From an uncultured Spartobacteria bacterium (GTDB taxonomy: Bacteria > Verrucomicrobiota > Verrucomicrobiia > Chthoniobacterales > Terrimicrobiaceae): a DNA stretch of 64,000 bases. Where the stretch lies: positions 1 through 64,000 of the forward strand of contig CALFPA010000091.1 of assembly GCA_937919825.1 (NCBI GenBank). Reading direction: 5' to 3'. The notes beneath the pieces were generated by a model. It was not told where the DNA came from. It saw only the letters and a list, made by a program, of their open reading frames with translations, and did not search any database. Shown piece by piece: positions 20,678 to 29,766 of the stretch. Both the position numbers and the translations under genes were made by a program. The number at the start of each line of letters is the position of its first letter. Positions within the stretch are counted from its first letter, which is position 1.

Positions 20678-22351
20678 ATGAATTGGAAGGACAGATTACG
20701 GCGCGAATTGGAATTCGTTTATGGGGCGGTTGAGGGTCCCAAACTTGCAGAGGCCTTGATCAAACTCGCCGAATCCGAGCGGGTAGAAAACTTCCATCAA
20801 GATTTCAACAATCCCAGCGAGGTGATTCTGATTACCTATGGAGACCAGGTTCAGCGTGATGGCGAACCTCCCCTCGCCACCTTGCGATATTTTTTGAGGA
20901 ACCATATTAAAGACCTCGTGGATGGAGTTCATCTTCTCCCATTCTATCCGTGGTCCTCGGATGACGGATTTTCCGTAATGGATTTTTTCGCCGTCGATCC
21001 CTCGCTTGGAACTTGGGAGGATATCCGCGCTTTGGGTAGCGATTTTAGGTTAATGTTTGATGGGGTTTTCAACCACGCCTCAGCGAAAGGAGTGTGGTTT
21101 GCCAAATTTTTGAACGCGGAGCTTGGTTACCGCGATTTTTTTACCACTGTCGAGGGCTCCCCCGATCTTTCAAAGGTAGTGCGCCCCCGCGCGCTGCCTC
21201 TTCTTACGGAATTCCAAACCAAAGAGGGTCTCCGGCGGGTTTGGACCACATTTAGCGCCGACCAAGCCGACCTGAACTTCCGCGATCCCTTCGTCATGCA
21301 TTCCTTGTGCGAAGCCCTGCTGTTTTACCTGCGCCAAGGCGCGCGCCTGGTGCGCCTGGATGCGATCGGCTTTATTTGGAAGGAAACTGGCACAAGCTGC
21401 ATCCACCTTCCCCAAGCCCATGCGCTGGTCCGCGCTTGGAGGGCGATTGTGGACGGCGCAGCGCCGGGAGCGAGGCTGGTGACGGAAACAAATGTCCCGC
21501 ATGCCGACAATGTCTCATATTTCGGAGACGGCAGTAACGAGGCCCACATGGTTTATAATTTCGCCTTGCCACCATTGGTTCTTCACACGCTCCGCTCCGG
21601 CTCTGCTGTGGCAATCAATCGATGGGCTAGTAATCTGGAAACCCCATCTCAGGAAACCGCCTTTTTCAATTTCCTAGCCTCCCACGACGGGATCGGCCTC
21701 AACCCGGCCCGGGGAATCCTTTCCGAATCCGAAATCAATGCTCTGGTTGCTGCCGTGCGGGAAGGAGGAGGCTTTGTTTCGATGAAAGCCCTACCTGGAG
21801 GAGGCGAAGCCCCCTACGAACTTAATATGAATTTTCTCGATGCACTGGCCGTCGGAACAGATTTTGATACGGCCGTCGCACGATTCCTCTGCGCCCATGC
21901 CATCGCCTTTGCACTGGCAGGAATTCCCGGAATCTATTTCCACTCTCTCTTCGGATCGCGCGGCGATGTGAAGGGTGCACAAATCTCTGGAATCCCGCGT
22001 CGGATCAATCGCGAGAAATTTGAACTCCACAATCTCGAAGAGGAACTTGGGCGCCCCGACTCGCTGCGTAGTCAGATTTTTCAAGGGCTTGCTAGCCTGC
22101 TGCGTGCCAGAAAAAGCCTCTCCGCTCTCGCTCCGGCGTCTCCACAGTGGATTGAGGATTTCGGCAACAGTGTTGTTGCGATCCGCCGGGGGAGCGAATC
22201 CAACCCGGTTATATGCTTTCATGAAATCTCCGGCGTCCCAGTAGAATTTCCCTTGGATGGTAGCTGGAGGGATGCCATCTCCGGGTGCATCCACACCGAC
22301 TCCGTGAAACTGCCCCGCCTGGGAATCGCTTGGCTCAGCCGTGTTTCTTGA
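20678..22351 (+). CDS. GH13_18 sugar phosphorylase (sucrose / glucosylglycerate phosphorylase-like)
   Basis: 557 residues; TIM-barrel enzyme that splits a glucoside with phosphate. Catalytic residues expected for GH13 are visible: nucleophile Asp228 (LVRLDAIGF), acid/base Glu270 (LVTETNVPHADNVSYFG) and stabiliser Asp337 (LASHDGIG). PFYPWSSDDGFSVMDF resembles the substrate-site strand of sucrose phosphorylases. Classical sucrose phosphorylases have about 490-505 residues; the E. coli YcjM type (glucosylglycerate phosphorylase) about 560, which fits better. The neighbouring GT81 gene supports glucosylglycerate as substrate. Substrate assignment is inference. Its last 17 bases overlap the convergent HAD gene. 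Confidence 0.85.
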   Translation: MNWKDRLRRELEFVYGAVEGPKLAEALIKLAESERVENFHQDFNNPSEVILITYGDQVQRDGEPPLATLRYFLRNHIKDLVDGVHLLPFYPWSSDDGFSVMDFFAVDPSLGTWEDIRALGSDFRLMFDGVFNHASAKGVWFAKFLNAELGYRDFFTTVEGSPDLSKVVRPRALPLLTEFQTKEGLRRVWTTFSADQADLNFRDPFVMHSLCEALLFYLRQGARLVRLDAIGFIWKETGTSCIHLPQAHALVRAWRAIVDGAAPGARLVTETNVPHADNVSYFGDGSNEAHMVYNFALPPLVLHTLRSGSAVAINRWASNLETPSQETAFFNFLASHDGIGLNPARGILSESEINALVAAVREGGGFVSMKALPGGGEAPYELNMNFLDALAVGTDFDTAVARFLCAHAIAFALAGIPGIYFHSLFGSRGDVKGAQISGIPRRINREKFELHNLEEELGRPDSLRSQIFQGLASLLRARKSLSALAPASPQWIEDFGNSVVAIRRGSESNPVICFHEISGVPVEFPLDGSWRDAISGCIHTDSVKLPRLGIAWLSRVS

Positions 22352-23045
22352 CCGCCTGGCGAAGCTCAGCCCAATCTCCGTCGCCATCCCGATGCAGATG
22401 CCAGGTTTGGAATTCCATTGCTCGGGCGGGCAAGATGTCGTTGTCCATGCGATCTCCAATCATCAAGCAGTGGCATGGTTCCAACCCGCGAGCGAGCAGG
22501 CGGGATGCAAGAGTCTGAAAAAAATAGGGATCCGGCTTTGAGAAGCCCAATCTCCACGACCAGATGGAAAGGTCTTGAGAGAAAATTCCAACCGTCAACC
22601 CTAAGGGTAAAAGCGCAGAGCTCAGCTCTTGAAGGGTGTATGCCTGTGCATTTGAGGCGATGCCGAGTGGAATATCAGCAGCAGTCCAATCCATGAGGCA
22701 AGTGGCCGCGCCTTGAGAGAGCGAGGTGCTTCTAAAGAGACTCTGTTGGGCGACTTGGAAATCCATAGCCGCGCCTGGGGGTAATTCTTCGAATTCAGGC
22801 AACACCCTGCCGAGCACCCTATGCCACTGCACCTCCGGAAACCGGATGCCGCGATTTTTGGATTTCTCATGGAGATTAGTGATTTCCGACCGGCAGGCCA
22901 TTTCGAATTCCCTTAAGCCAAAAGAGGGGGGCTTTCTAAAAAATTGTTTAAAAAGCTCCTCCCATCGCGCATCTAAATCTCCCAGTGGAGTTTCCACATG
23001 AAGGACTGTTCGGTAGATATCACAAATGATGGCTTGGTATTTCAC
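22335..23045 (-). CDS. HAD-superfamily hydrolase with DxYxT motif
   Basis: 236 residues from a GTG at 23045 that overlaps the upstream glycosyltransferase stop (GTGA). HAD motifs: YQAIICDIYRT (Asp9; the second Asp of the phosphatase motif is Tyr11), LGIASNAQ (motif II), FSKPDPYFF (Lys) and LMIGDRMDNDILPARAM (motif IV). DxYxT is typical of haloacid-dehalogenase-like members, but also occurs in uncharacterised HAD proteins. Position suggests a phosphatase for a glycosyl-3-phosphoglycerate, which would conflict with the missing acid/base Asp. Function unresolved. Confidence 0.75.
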   Translation of the reverse strand: MKYQAIICDIYRTVLHVETPLGDLDARWEELFKQFFRKPPSFGLREFEMACRSEITNLHEKSKNRGIRFPEVQWHRVLGRVLPEFEELPPGAAMDFQVAQQSLFRSTSLSQGAATCLMDWTAADIPLGIASNAQAYTLQELSSALLPLGLTVGIFSQDLSIWSWRLGFSKPDPYFFQTLASRLLARGLEPCHCLMIGDRMDNDILPARAMEFQTWHLHRDGDGDWAELRQAVKKHG

Positions 23046-24592
23046 AGTTCGGTGGAAAAAAGCAAAGGGTAGAGGTTTCGGGTGCTGAGACGGTCTCGCA
23101 GAAAGGCACGAAGGGTATGCGAGGGGGCATCCAGAGAGACCTTGGGCGCGCATTCAGCCATCTTCACAGCGGTGCAAAAATTTTCCCGGAATCGTTCCGG
23201 CGAGAGTGAGTCGGCTCCGGAATCGTTAAAGCCAGCCGGCGGCAGGTTGACGGCATTACCTTGGATGGCTGCAAGTTTTGGATTTAGCGGCGCTAGGGCC
23301 GCATGAAGGTCCTCTGAGCTTGAGGACAGGACTTCTTCCTGCGCCATGAATGTAAGCCGGCTGAATGCCACCGGCTCTGTAGCCTGGCTAAGAAAGCCGG
23401 GTTCTTCGCAGAAAGCTGCTGCCTCGGAAGGAAGTCCCGCGCGCCAGGTATTCCACCGTTGGCGCTGTCGCTCCACCTCGGCATTCGAATCGAAGAGATC
23501 GAGTGGCACGACAACCTCCTCATAGGTGGTTGGAGCTAGCAGGCCAGCGGAAACTAGATCCGGCATCACATTTGGCAGAGAACGCGCTAGCAGTGGTCTT
23601 TCCCCAGAAGCAGCCTCCAAATAAGGAAGCCCGAAGCCCTCCTGCAGGGAGGTCAGAAGAACCGTCTCCGCCCCAGCAATCAAAGCGGAAACCGGTGGGG
23701 GGTTTTTTACATCAACCAGAATCCCGAGGTCGAGTCTCCATCCATGCTTGGCAGCAGCTAAGGCGAGCCCCTCGGCGTAGTTCGATTCTTCAGCAGATGT
23801 CGGGGCACCCGTAGTCATGATATGGGCCTCGGGACGCAGCCAGCGAGCTAGTAAAACCGCCTCTGCCATGTTTTTTCTTCGAAGAAGTCGGCAGGGAAGA
23901 AGCCAATAGGGGCCGGCGAAGCCGGTTCGGGAAGCAACCCACTGCAAGGCCGATTGAGCCTCAGCGGAGCCATGCGCGGCGGGAGTCACCGCATTGGGAA
24001 TCCAAAGGGCCCCCGACCCGAATCCTGCTGCCAGGCACTCGTGGTCGGCACGATTAATCGCGACATGGACGATCCGACTTCCGACTGGAAAAACGGCGGC
24101 AGCGGCAGCGTCGAGCGTGGCGGTTCCACCGGAACGCATTTCGGGCCAACGGTTCCAGCGGTTGTCGAAAAAAAAGTCGTGGTGGTGGGAAACAAAAACA
24201 GCCCCGGTTGCATCGACGGCTTCTGCCCAAGCGGAAGCCAGAGCAATATTTCTCCCCAGTCCGAGATTGTGGGCCCACAGGATCGCATCGGTCCCACTGC
24301 AATCCGCAAGAAGACGCTTGCAGATATCAGGAAGATTTTTTGTCCTCTCACGGGCGTCATCCCCCAGTTCGGACCAATAGAGAAACTCGGGGTGAACGCG
24401 GATCTCCAGAGGGGTTCCATCAAGCGAGACCCGCAAACGCTCGATCCAGGTGGATTCTGCCGACTCACCCACGGCCAGAATGACGCGCGCCATCCGGCCA
24501 CCTCCAGCAAGCAGCGGCATCGCGGTTTCGATGACGCGGCGAACACCTCCGGGTCTGAGATGATAGTGCGAAACAACGAGTGTCCGGTTCAT
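23042..24592 (-). CDS. GT4-like glycosyltransferase, large
   Basis: 516 residues from the ATG at 24592 (MNRTLVVSHYHLRPGGVRRV). GT-B features: a Gly-rich N-terminal loop (YHLRPGGVRRVIETA), HHHDFFFDNRWNRWP, PYWLLPCRLLRRKNMAEAVL (C-domain start) and the EX7E motif QEGFGLPYLEA. A C-terminal extension of about 130 residues beyond the usual GT4 size has no recognisable domain. Upstream of and overlapping the HAD gene; divergent from the GT81 gene (43 bases between starts). In MGG-producing bacteria a second transferase lengthens glucosylglycerate; a similar job is possible here but unproven. Confidence 0.75.
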   Translation of the reverse strand: MNRTLVVSHYHLRPGGVRRVIETAMPLLAGGGRMARVILAVGESAESTWIERLRVSLDGTPLEIRVHPEFLYWSELGDDARERTKNLPDICKRLLADCSGTDAILWAHNLGLGRNIALASAWAEAVDATGAVFVSHHHDFFFDNRWNRWPEMRSGGTATLDAAAAAVFPVGSRIVHVAINRADHECLAAGFGSGALWIPNAVTPAAHGSAEAQSALQWVASRTGFAGPYWLLPCRLLRRKNMAEAVLLARWLRPEAHIMTTGAPTSAEESNYAEGLALAAAKHGWRLDLGILVDVKNPPPVSALIAGAETVLLTSLQEGFGLPYLEAASGERPLLARSLPNVMPDLVSAGLLAPTTYEEVVVPLDLFDSNAEVERQRQRWNTWRAGLPSEAAAFCEEPGFLSQATEPVAFSRLTFMAQEEVLSSSSEDLHAALAPLNPKLAAIQGNAVNLPPAGFNDSGADSLSPERFRENFCTAVKMAECAPKVSLDAPSHTLRAFLRDRLSTRNLYPLLFSTEL

Positions 24593-24618
24593 AAGGGTTG
24601 ATCCTCGCAATGATTGGC

Positions 24619-24624
24619 TAGACA
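24619..24624 (+). promoter_or_regulatory. Possible -10 element of the GT81 gene
   Basis: TAGACA lies 10 bases before the ATG at 24635; TTGATC (24598-24603) lies 15 bases further upstream. If used, the mRNA would be nearly leaderless. Spacing is poor, so support is weak. Confidence 0.25.
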
Positions 24625-24634
24625 ATCAAAACCT

Positions 24635-25843
24635 ATGGCTGATTTCTTTCAAACAGGTGCAATGGCGACCCTCCATCGGCTCGGAAATTCTGGGGTGGAA
24701 CGCCTCGAGGAGCAATTGCGCTTCTTTGTTCAGGACATGCCGATCGCTCTGGTGCTTCCCTGTCACATCGATGAACTTGGCACCCCCGCATTGCGCAATA
24801 TTTTACGCGAACTAGACGGAGTGGATTATCTCAAGCAGATCATTGTCGGGATCGACGGGGCATCCGCCGCGCAATGGCGCAAAGCCCGGGCTTTTTTCTC
24901 GAAATCCCGCCACAGCCCGACACTCCTGTGGAACGATGGTCCAAATATGCGGCGTCTGCTGGACAAGATTTCTGATGCAGACCTGGATCCCGGCAAGCGA
25001 GGAAAGGGAAGGAACATGTGGCTTTGCTTTGGCTATGTTCTAGCGACCGAGGAGGCAAAAGTTATCGCGTCGCATGATTGCGATATCCTCACCTATGACC
25101 GGGAGCTTCTTGCGCGACTCTGCTTCCCTGTGGCCAACGACCGCCTGGGGTTTGACTTCTGCAAGGGCTATGCTGCCCGATTCACCACCCGGCTCAATGG
25201 GCGCGTGATGCGATTGATGTTCACTCCGCTGATTCGCTCGCTGGAGAGCATCATAGGCCCTCATCCCTTCCTGAACTATATGGATACTTTCCGCTATCCC
25301 CTTTCGGGCGAAATTTGCGTCGATCTGGATGTTGTCCGCCGCGCTCGCATGCCCTCCGATTGGGGCGTGGAGGTAGGAATGCTTGCCGAGGTCTTTCGGG
25401 TAACCTCCCCGAAAGCGATCTGCCAGGTGGAAATCGGCGACCGTTTCGACCACAAGCACCAGGAACTCTCCGCCCGGGATCCCTCGAAAGGTCTTAACAA
25501 AATGGCGACAGATATCGCGCGCTGCATATTCCGGACCATGGCGGCAGAGGGCATCCGACTGGACTCAGGCCTTTTCGATGCCCTCTTGAGCGCCTATCAA
25601 CGAAAGGCCGAGGACACCATCCGCTTCTATAACGCCGACTCGGCCATCAATGGGCTATCGTTCGACCGTCACCAGGAGGAGTTGGCCGTATCAACCTTTG
25701 TTAAGGGAATCCGAACCGCCGCCCGCGAATATATGGAAGATCCGCTCAGCGGTTCACTCATCCCGAACTGGAACCGCGTCGAGTCCGCCTTGCCCGATTT
25801 TTTGGATGAACTTCGCGAGGCGGTTGCCTTGGACAACAAATAG
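24635..25843 (+). CDS. gpgS: Glucosyl-3-phosphoglycerate synthase-like enzyme (GT81)
   Basis: 402 residues. GT-A fold: IALVLPCHIDELGTPALRN and IIVGIDGASAAQWRKAR (nucleotide-sugar half), SHDCDILTYDRELL (D-C-D, the metal/nucleotide site), the acceptor region LSGEICVDLDVVRRARMPSD, WGVEVGMLAEVFRV and DRFDHKHQELSARDPSKGLN (His residues as in GpgS). Such enzymes join glucose (from NDP-glucose) to 3-phosphoglycerate, the first step to the compatible solute glucosylglycerate. Together with the GH13_18 phosphorylase this supports a synthesis-plus-recycling island. An alternative TTG start lies at 24614. It could also use mannose or another sugar; assignment by motif memory, not by search. Confidence 0.72.
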   Translation: MADFFQTGAMATLHRLGNSGVERLEEQLRFFVQDMPIALVLPCHIDELGTPALRNILRELDGVDYLKQIIVGIDGASAAQWRKARAFFSKSRHSPTLLWNDGPNMRRLLDKISDADLDPGKRGKGRNMWLCFGYVLATEEAKVIASHDCDILTYDRELLARLCFPVANDRLGFDFCKGYAARFTTRLNGRVMRLMFTPLIRSLESIIGPHPFLNYMDTFRYPLSGEICVDLDVVRRARMPSDWGVEVGMLAEVFRVTSPKAICQVEIGDRFDHKHQELSARDPSKGLNKMATDIARCIFRTMAAEGIRLDSGLFDALLSAYQRKAEDTIRFYNADSAINGLSFDRHQEELAVSTFVKGIRTAAREYMEDPLSGSLIPNWNRVESALPDFLDELREAVALDNK

Positions 25844-25902
25844 ACGCTTGTGAAAGGCCGCTAGAGTTGACCTGAAAACATTCTTCCCTGATTGCGGGAT
25901 GC

Positions 25903-25931
25903 TTGCGCCCGCCGCCGCGCTTTTCTAGCTT
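25903..25931 (+). promoter_or_regulatory. Probable metY promoter
   Basis: TTGCGC (25903-25908), 17 bases, TAGCTT (25926-25931); predicted start about 25938, 17 bases before the metY ATG. The 110-base gap shows no SAM-riboswitch-like pairing. Confidence 0.45.
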
Positions 25932-25954
25932 TGGCGCTCTTACAACGGAATCCC

Positions 25955-27235
25955 ATGAAACTCGAAACCATCTGCCTTCACGGAGGCGCCGCTCCTGATC
26001 CCATAACCCTCTCGCGCGCTGTGCCGCTCCACCGCACGAGTTCGTTTGTTTTCCGCGACACCGAGCACGCGGCGAATCTCTTCGGCCTGCGTGAACTCGG
26101 GAACATCTACACGCGCCTGATGAATCCCACCCACGATGTGCTTGAGAAACGCGTCGCCGAACTCGAGGGTGGCGCCGCCGCTCTGGCACTGGCTTCCGGG
26201 ACGAGTGCGATTTTCTACACTGTCATCAACCTCTGCGCGGCGGGCGATGAGATTGTATCGGCAAACAATCTTTACGGCGGCACTTTCACGCAGTTCCACG
26301 ACATCCTCCCGCAGTTCGGCATCAAGGTTCATTTCGTCGATCCCAAAAACCCCGAGAATTTCGCCAAGGCGATCACGCCAAAAACCAAGCTCCTCTTCTG
26401 CGAAACGGTTAGCAACCCCGGCCTGGATGTTGCCGACCTCGAAGCGATCGCTGCCATCGCCCATAAAAACGGCCTCCCGCTCGTGGTCGACGCGACCTTC
26501 AGCACACCCTACCTCACCCGCCCGCTCGACCATGGCGCGGACATCGTCGTCCACTCGCTCACGAAATGGATGGGCGGCCATGGCACCGCCATCGGCGGCA
26601 TTGTTGTTGATTCCGGCAAGTTCAACTGGAACTCCGAGAAATTCCCGCTTATGACCCAACCCGACGCCAGCTACCACGGTGTCCGATGGGCCACAGACAT
26701 CGGGCCGCTTTGCCCGGTGGCTTTTGCGATCCGCATGCGCGTCATCCCACTCCGCAACCTCGGCGCATGCATCTCGCCCGACAATGCCTGGATGTTTCTG
26801 CAAGGCATCGAAACCCTCCCGCTGCGCATGGAGCGCCATTGCGAGAACGCGCTCGCCGTTGCCAAGCACCTCAAAAACCATCCGAAGGTCGAGTGGGTGC
26901 GCTTTCCCGGCCTGCCGGACGATCCGAATTTCGAACTCAACAAAAAATACCTCCGCGGCAAGGGCGGATCGATGGTCGTCTTTGGCATCAAAGGCGGCAA
27001 CGCGGCAGGCACGAAATTCATCGAGAGTCTGAAGCTGTTCTCCCACCTCGCGAATGTCGGCGACGCCAAGAGCCTCGCCATCCACCCCGCCACCACCACG
27101 CACTCGCAACTCACCCCCGACCAGCAGGCCGCCGGCGGTATCACACCCGAACTCGTTCGCCTCTCCGTCGGCATCGAGCACATCGACGACATCCTCGCCG
27201 ATCTCGACCAGGCCCTCGCCACCGCGGCTCAATAA
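25955..27235 (+). CDS. metY: O-acetylhomoserine sulfhydrylase
   Basis: 426 residues. PLP enzyme (Cys/Met metabolism family) that makes homocysteine from O-acetylhomoserine and sulfide. Motifs: YTRLMNPTHDVLEKRVAELEG, SGTSAIFYTVINL, LYGGTFTQF, CETVSNPGLDVADLE, VVDATFSTPYLTRPLDHGAD and the PLP Lys204 in HSLTKWMGGHG. The C-terminal segment NVGDAKSLAIHPATTTHSQL is characteristic. The gene is followed after 8 bases by metX, which makes its substrate. The ATG at 25955 is chosen; upstream codons lie over the predicted promoter. Confidence 0.95.
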   Translation: MKLETICLHGGAAPDPITLSRAVPLHRTSSFVFRDTEHAANLFGLRELGNIYTRLMNPTHDVLEKRVAELEGGAAALALASGTSAIFYTVINLCAAGDEIVSANNLYGGTFTQFHDILPQFGIKVHFVDPKNPENFAKAITPKTKLLFCETVSNPGLDVADLEAIAAIAHKNGLPLVVDATFSTPYLTRPLDHGADIVVHSLTKWMGGHGTAIGGIVVDSGKFNWNSEKFPLMTQPDASYHGVRWATDIGPLCPVAFAIRMRVIPLRNLGACISPDNAWMFLQGIETLPLRMERHCENALAVAKHLKNHPKVEWVRFPGLPDDPNFELNKKYLRGKGGSMVVFGIKGGNAAGTKFIESLKLFSHLANVGDAKSLAIHPATTTHSQLTPDQQAAGGITPELVRLSVGIEHIDDILADLDQALATAAQ

Positions 27236-27243
27236 TTTTTCAA

Positions 27244-28398
27244 ATGTCCCAAGGCGTCGGAACAGTCGAAACGAAATTTTTAACTTTTGGCAGCGTGGGC
27301 GAGCCCTTCGTCACCGCGGACGGCGGCGTGTTGCCATCGGTCACGATCGCCTACGAGACCTATGGCAAACTCAATGCCGACCGCAGCAACGCGATCGTGC
27401 TTTTTCACGCCCTGAGCGGCGCCCAGCACGCCGCCGGCACCAACAAATCCGTGCCCGGCACCGACGACCGCTGGACCGAAGAAATGCACACCGGTTGGTG
27501 GGACAGCTTCATCGGCCACGGCCGCGCGCTCGACACCGACAAGTTTTTCATCATCTGCGCGAACTACCTCGGCAGTTGCTACGGCTCCACCGGCCCGGCC
27601 TCGACCAACCCCGCCACCGGCAAGCCCTACGGCTCCAGCTTCCCGCGCGTCACGGTCCACGACATCGTCCGCTCGCAACTCCCCATCCTCGAGACGCACG
27701 GCATCGAAAAACTCCACGCCGTTGTCGGAGCCTCACTCGGCGGCATGTGCGCGCTCGACTTCGCTTTCCACTTTCCCGAGCGCGTCACGAATGTCATCCC
27801 GATCGCTACCGGCCTCCGCTCCCACGGCCTCCAGCAGATGCACAACCTGGAGCAGATCATCGCCATCACGCGCGATCCAGCGTTCGGCAGCGGCGACTAC
27901 TACGGCACCACCGGCCCGGTCCACGGCCTTGCGCTCGCCCGCATGATCAGCCACAAGACATTCTTCTACGCCGATGCGATTGAGGAGCGCGCGAAGGTCG
28001 CGATCGTCCAACCCGAGACCGACATCCCCTGGTATCGAATCTCCAGCGTTCTCGAGAGCTACATGCTTTATCAGGGACAAAAATTCGTCCGCCGCTTTGA
28101 TGCGAATAGCTACCTGCGAATCATCGACGCCTGGCAGCAGTTCGACCTCTTCAAGGACGCCAAATCCTCGGGTGCGCATCCGCTTTTCTCCCGCTGCCGC
28201 GACCAGCAATACCTTGTCTTCTCGATCGATAGTGATTGCTGCTTCTACCCCGACTACCAATCGGAAATTTGCGCCGAGCTGAAAAAAGCCGATGTCCCGC
28301 ACCTGCGCCTCACCGTGCATTCCGAAAAAGGCCACGACAGCTTCCTGCTCGAGCCCAAGCTCTACACACCGCACCTTGCCTACGCCCTCGGGCACTAA
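27244..28398 (+). CDS. metX: Homoserine O-acetyltransferase
   Basis: 384 residues. Alpha/beta-hydrolase fold enzyme that activates homoserine with acetyl-CoA for methionine synthesis. Evidence: YETYGKLNADRSNAIVLFHALSG near the N-terminus, GWWDSFIGHGRALDTDKFFI, NYLGSCYGSTGP, nucleophile Ser164 in VGASLGGMCALDF, Asp in FSIDSDCCFYPDY and His in HSEKGHDSFLLE. Lies directly behind metY. Acetyl versus succinyl specificity cannot be told from sequence alone, but the MetY partner favours acetyl. Confidence 0.94.
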   Translation: MSQGVGTVETKFLTFGSVGEPFVTADGGVLPSVTIAYETYGKLNADRSNAIVLFHALSGAQHAAGTNKSVPGTDDRWTEEMHTGWWDSFIGHGRALDTDKFFIICANYLGSCYGSTGPASTNPATGKPYGSSFPRVTVHDIVRSQLPILETHGIEKLHAVVGASLGGMCALDFAFHFPERVTNVIPIATGLRSHGLQQMHNLEQIIAITRDPAFGSGDYYGTTGPVHGLALARMISHKTFFYADAIEERAKVAIVQPETDIPWYRISSVLESYMLYQGQKFVRRFDANSYLRIIDAWQQFDLFKDAKSSGAHPLFSRCRDQQYLVFSIDSDCCFYPDYQSEICAELKKADVPHLRLTVHSEKGHDSFLLEPKLYTPHLAYALGH

Positions 28399-28502
28399 CC
28401 TCGCTGACCCGCGAATTTTAGCTTGGGCAGGACGGCTGGAACCACGCATTCTCCCGCGATGATTTTTGGTAGAAAAAACGAGCTCTCGCGGAGGCTCACT
28501 CA

Positions 28503-29759
28503 ATGATTCAGGGCTTGCCCGGGTTTCGGGATTTTTTTCCAGAGGACTGCGCGAGGCGGAATCATGTGGTTGCCACCTGGCGGGAGATTTCGCGCCGATA
28601 CGGCTTTGTGGAGTTTGATGGGCCAGCCTTGGAAAGCACGGATCTCTATCGAAAGAAAAACGAAGCCGGCGCGGAGATTCTCGAGCAACTCTACTCCTTC
28701 ACCGACCGCGGGGGCCGCGAGGTGGCGCTCCGCCCGGAAATGACTCCGACCCTCGCGCGGATGGTCGCCGCCCGCGAGAAGCACTACCGCAAACCGATGA
28801 AGTGGTTTTGCGTGTCGAATTTCTTCCGTCACGAGCGCCAGCAAAAGGGCCGCTTGCGCGAGTTTTTGCAGTTCAACGCCGACATCCTCGGCGAAACGTC
28901 GCCTCAGGCCGACGCCGAGATTCTCGCGCTGGCGATCGACTTAATGAGGTCCTTCGGATTCACCGCCGAGCATTTCGTCGTTCGTCTCAGTGACCGCAAG
29001 GCGTGGATGGATTTTCTCCAATCGCGTGGCTGCGACGAGGCCGCCTGCCGCACCACCCTCGCCTGCGCCGACAAACTCGAGCGCGAGCCCGAGGAAAAAC
29101 TCAACGCCAAGCTCGCGGCGACGGGCCTCACCGTTGCCGATCTCAAAGCGTTCATCGCGGCCGGAAGCCCCGAGGCGTTTGCACCCGTTCTCGAGGCCCT
29201 CGCCGCGCGGGGGCTTTCCGGATTTGTCCAACCCGATCTCTCAATCGTGCGCGGCCTCGCCTACTATACCGGCGTCGTCTTCGAGATTTTCGACCGCTCG
29301 AAAAACCTCCGCGCCCTTGCTGGCGGAGGTCGCTACGACGGCCTCGTGAAGGGCCTCAGCGATGGATCCGCCGACCTACCCGCCATCGGCTTTGGCATGG
29401 GCGATGTCGTCCTCGGCCACCTCATCGACGAAACCCCAGCCGCAGCTGAAAAACTCCGCGCCGCTCTCGCCGCATCGACCGATGTTTTCGTCGTCATCGC
29501 CGACGAATCCCGCCGCCCGGAAGCCCTCCAGATCGTCCAAACTTGTCGTGAACTCGGCCTCTCCACCGACTTCCCGCTTAAGCCCGCCAAGGTCGGCAAG
29601 CAATTCCAGGAGGCCGAACACCTCGGCGCCACCCATGCCGTCGTGATTGGCCAGGAATGGCCGCAAATCAAACTCAAACACCTTGCCACCCGCGCCGAGG
29701 AATCCCTCGACCACGCCGCGCTCGCTCCGACTCTTAAAACTTACAAACTTCATTCTTAA
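28503..29759 (+). CDS. hisS: Histidyl-tRNA synthetase
   Basis: 418 residues, class II synthetase. Motif 1 region GLPGFRDFFPEDCARRN, ALRPEMTPTLARM, motif 2 FCVSNFFRHERQQKGRLREF, the HisA motif DLSIVRGLAYYTGVVFEIFD and motif 3 LPAIGFGMGDVVL; the C-terminal anticodon-binding domain is about 330-415. The gap of 104 bases upstream carries GGAGG 7 bases before the ATG. aspS follows after 7 bases. The catalytic histidine-binding Arg/Tyr motif favours a true synthetase over HisZ. Confidence 0.95.
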   Translation: MIQGLPGFRDFFPEDCARRNHVVATWREISRRYGFVEFDGPALESTDLYRKKNEAGAEILEQLYSFTDRGGREVALRPEMTPTLARMVAAREKHYRKPMKWFCVSNFFRHERQQKGRLREFLQFNADILGETSPQADAEILALAIDLMRSFGFTAEHFVVRLSDRKAWMDFLQSRGCDEAACRTTLACADKLEREPEEKLNAKLAATGLTVADLKAFIAAGSPEAFAPVLEALAARGLSGFVQPDLSIVRGLAYYTGVVFEIFDRSKNLRALAGGGRYDGLVKGLSDGSADLPAIGFGMGDVVLGHLIDETPAAAEKLRAALAASTDVFVVIADESRRPEALQIVQTCRELGLSTDFPLKPAKVGKQFQEAEHLGATHAVVIGQEWPQIKLKHLATRAEESLDHAALAPTLKTYKLHS

Positions 29760-29766
29760 AACTCCG

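Noticed and set aside
25844-25954. SAM riboswitch before metY
   Set aside because: No multi-helix pattern or conserved core seen; a promoter close to the gene explains the gap.
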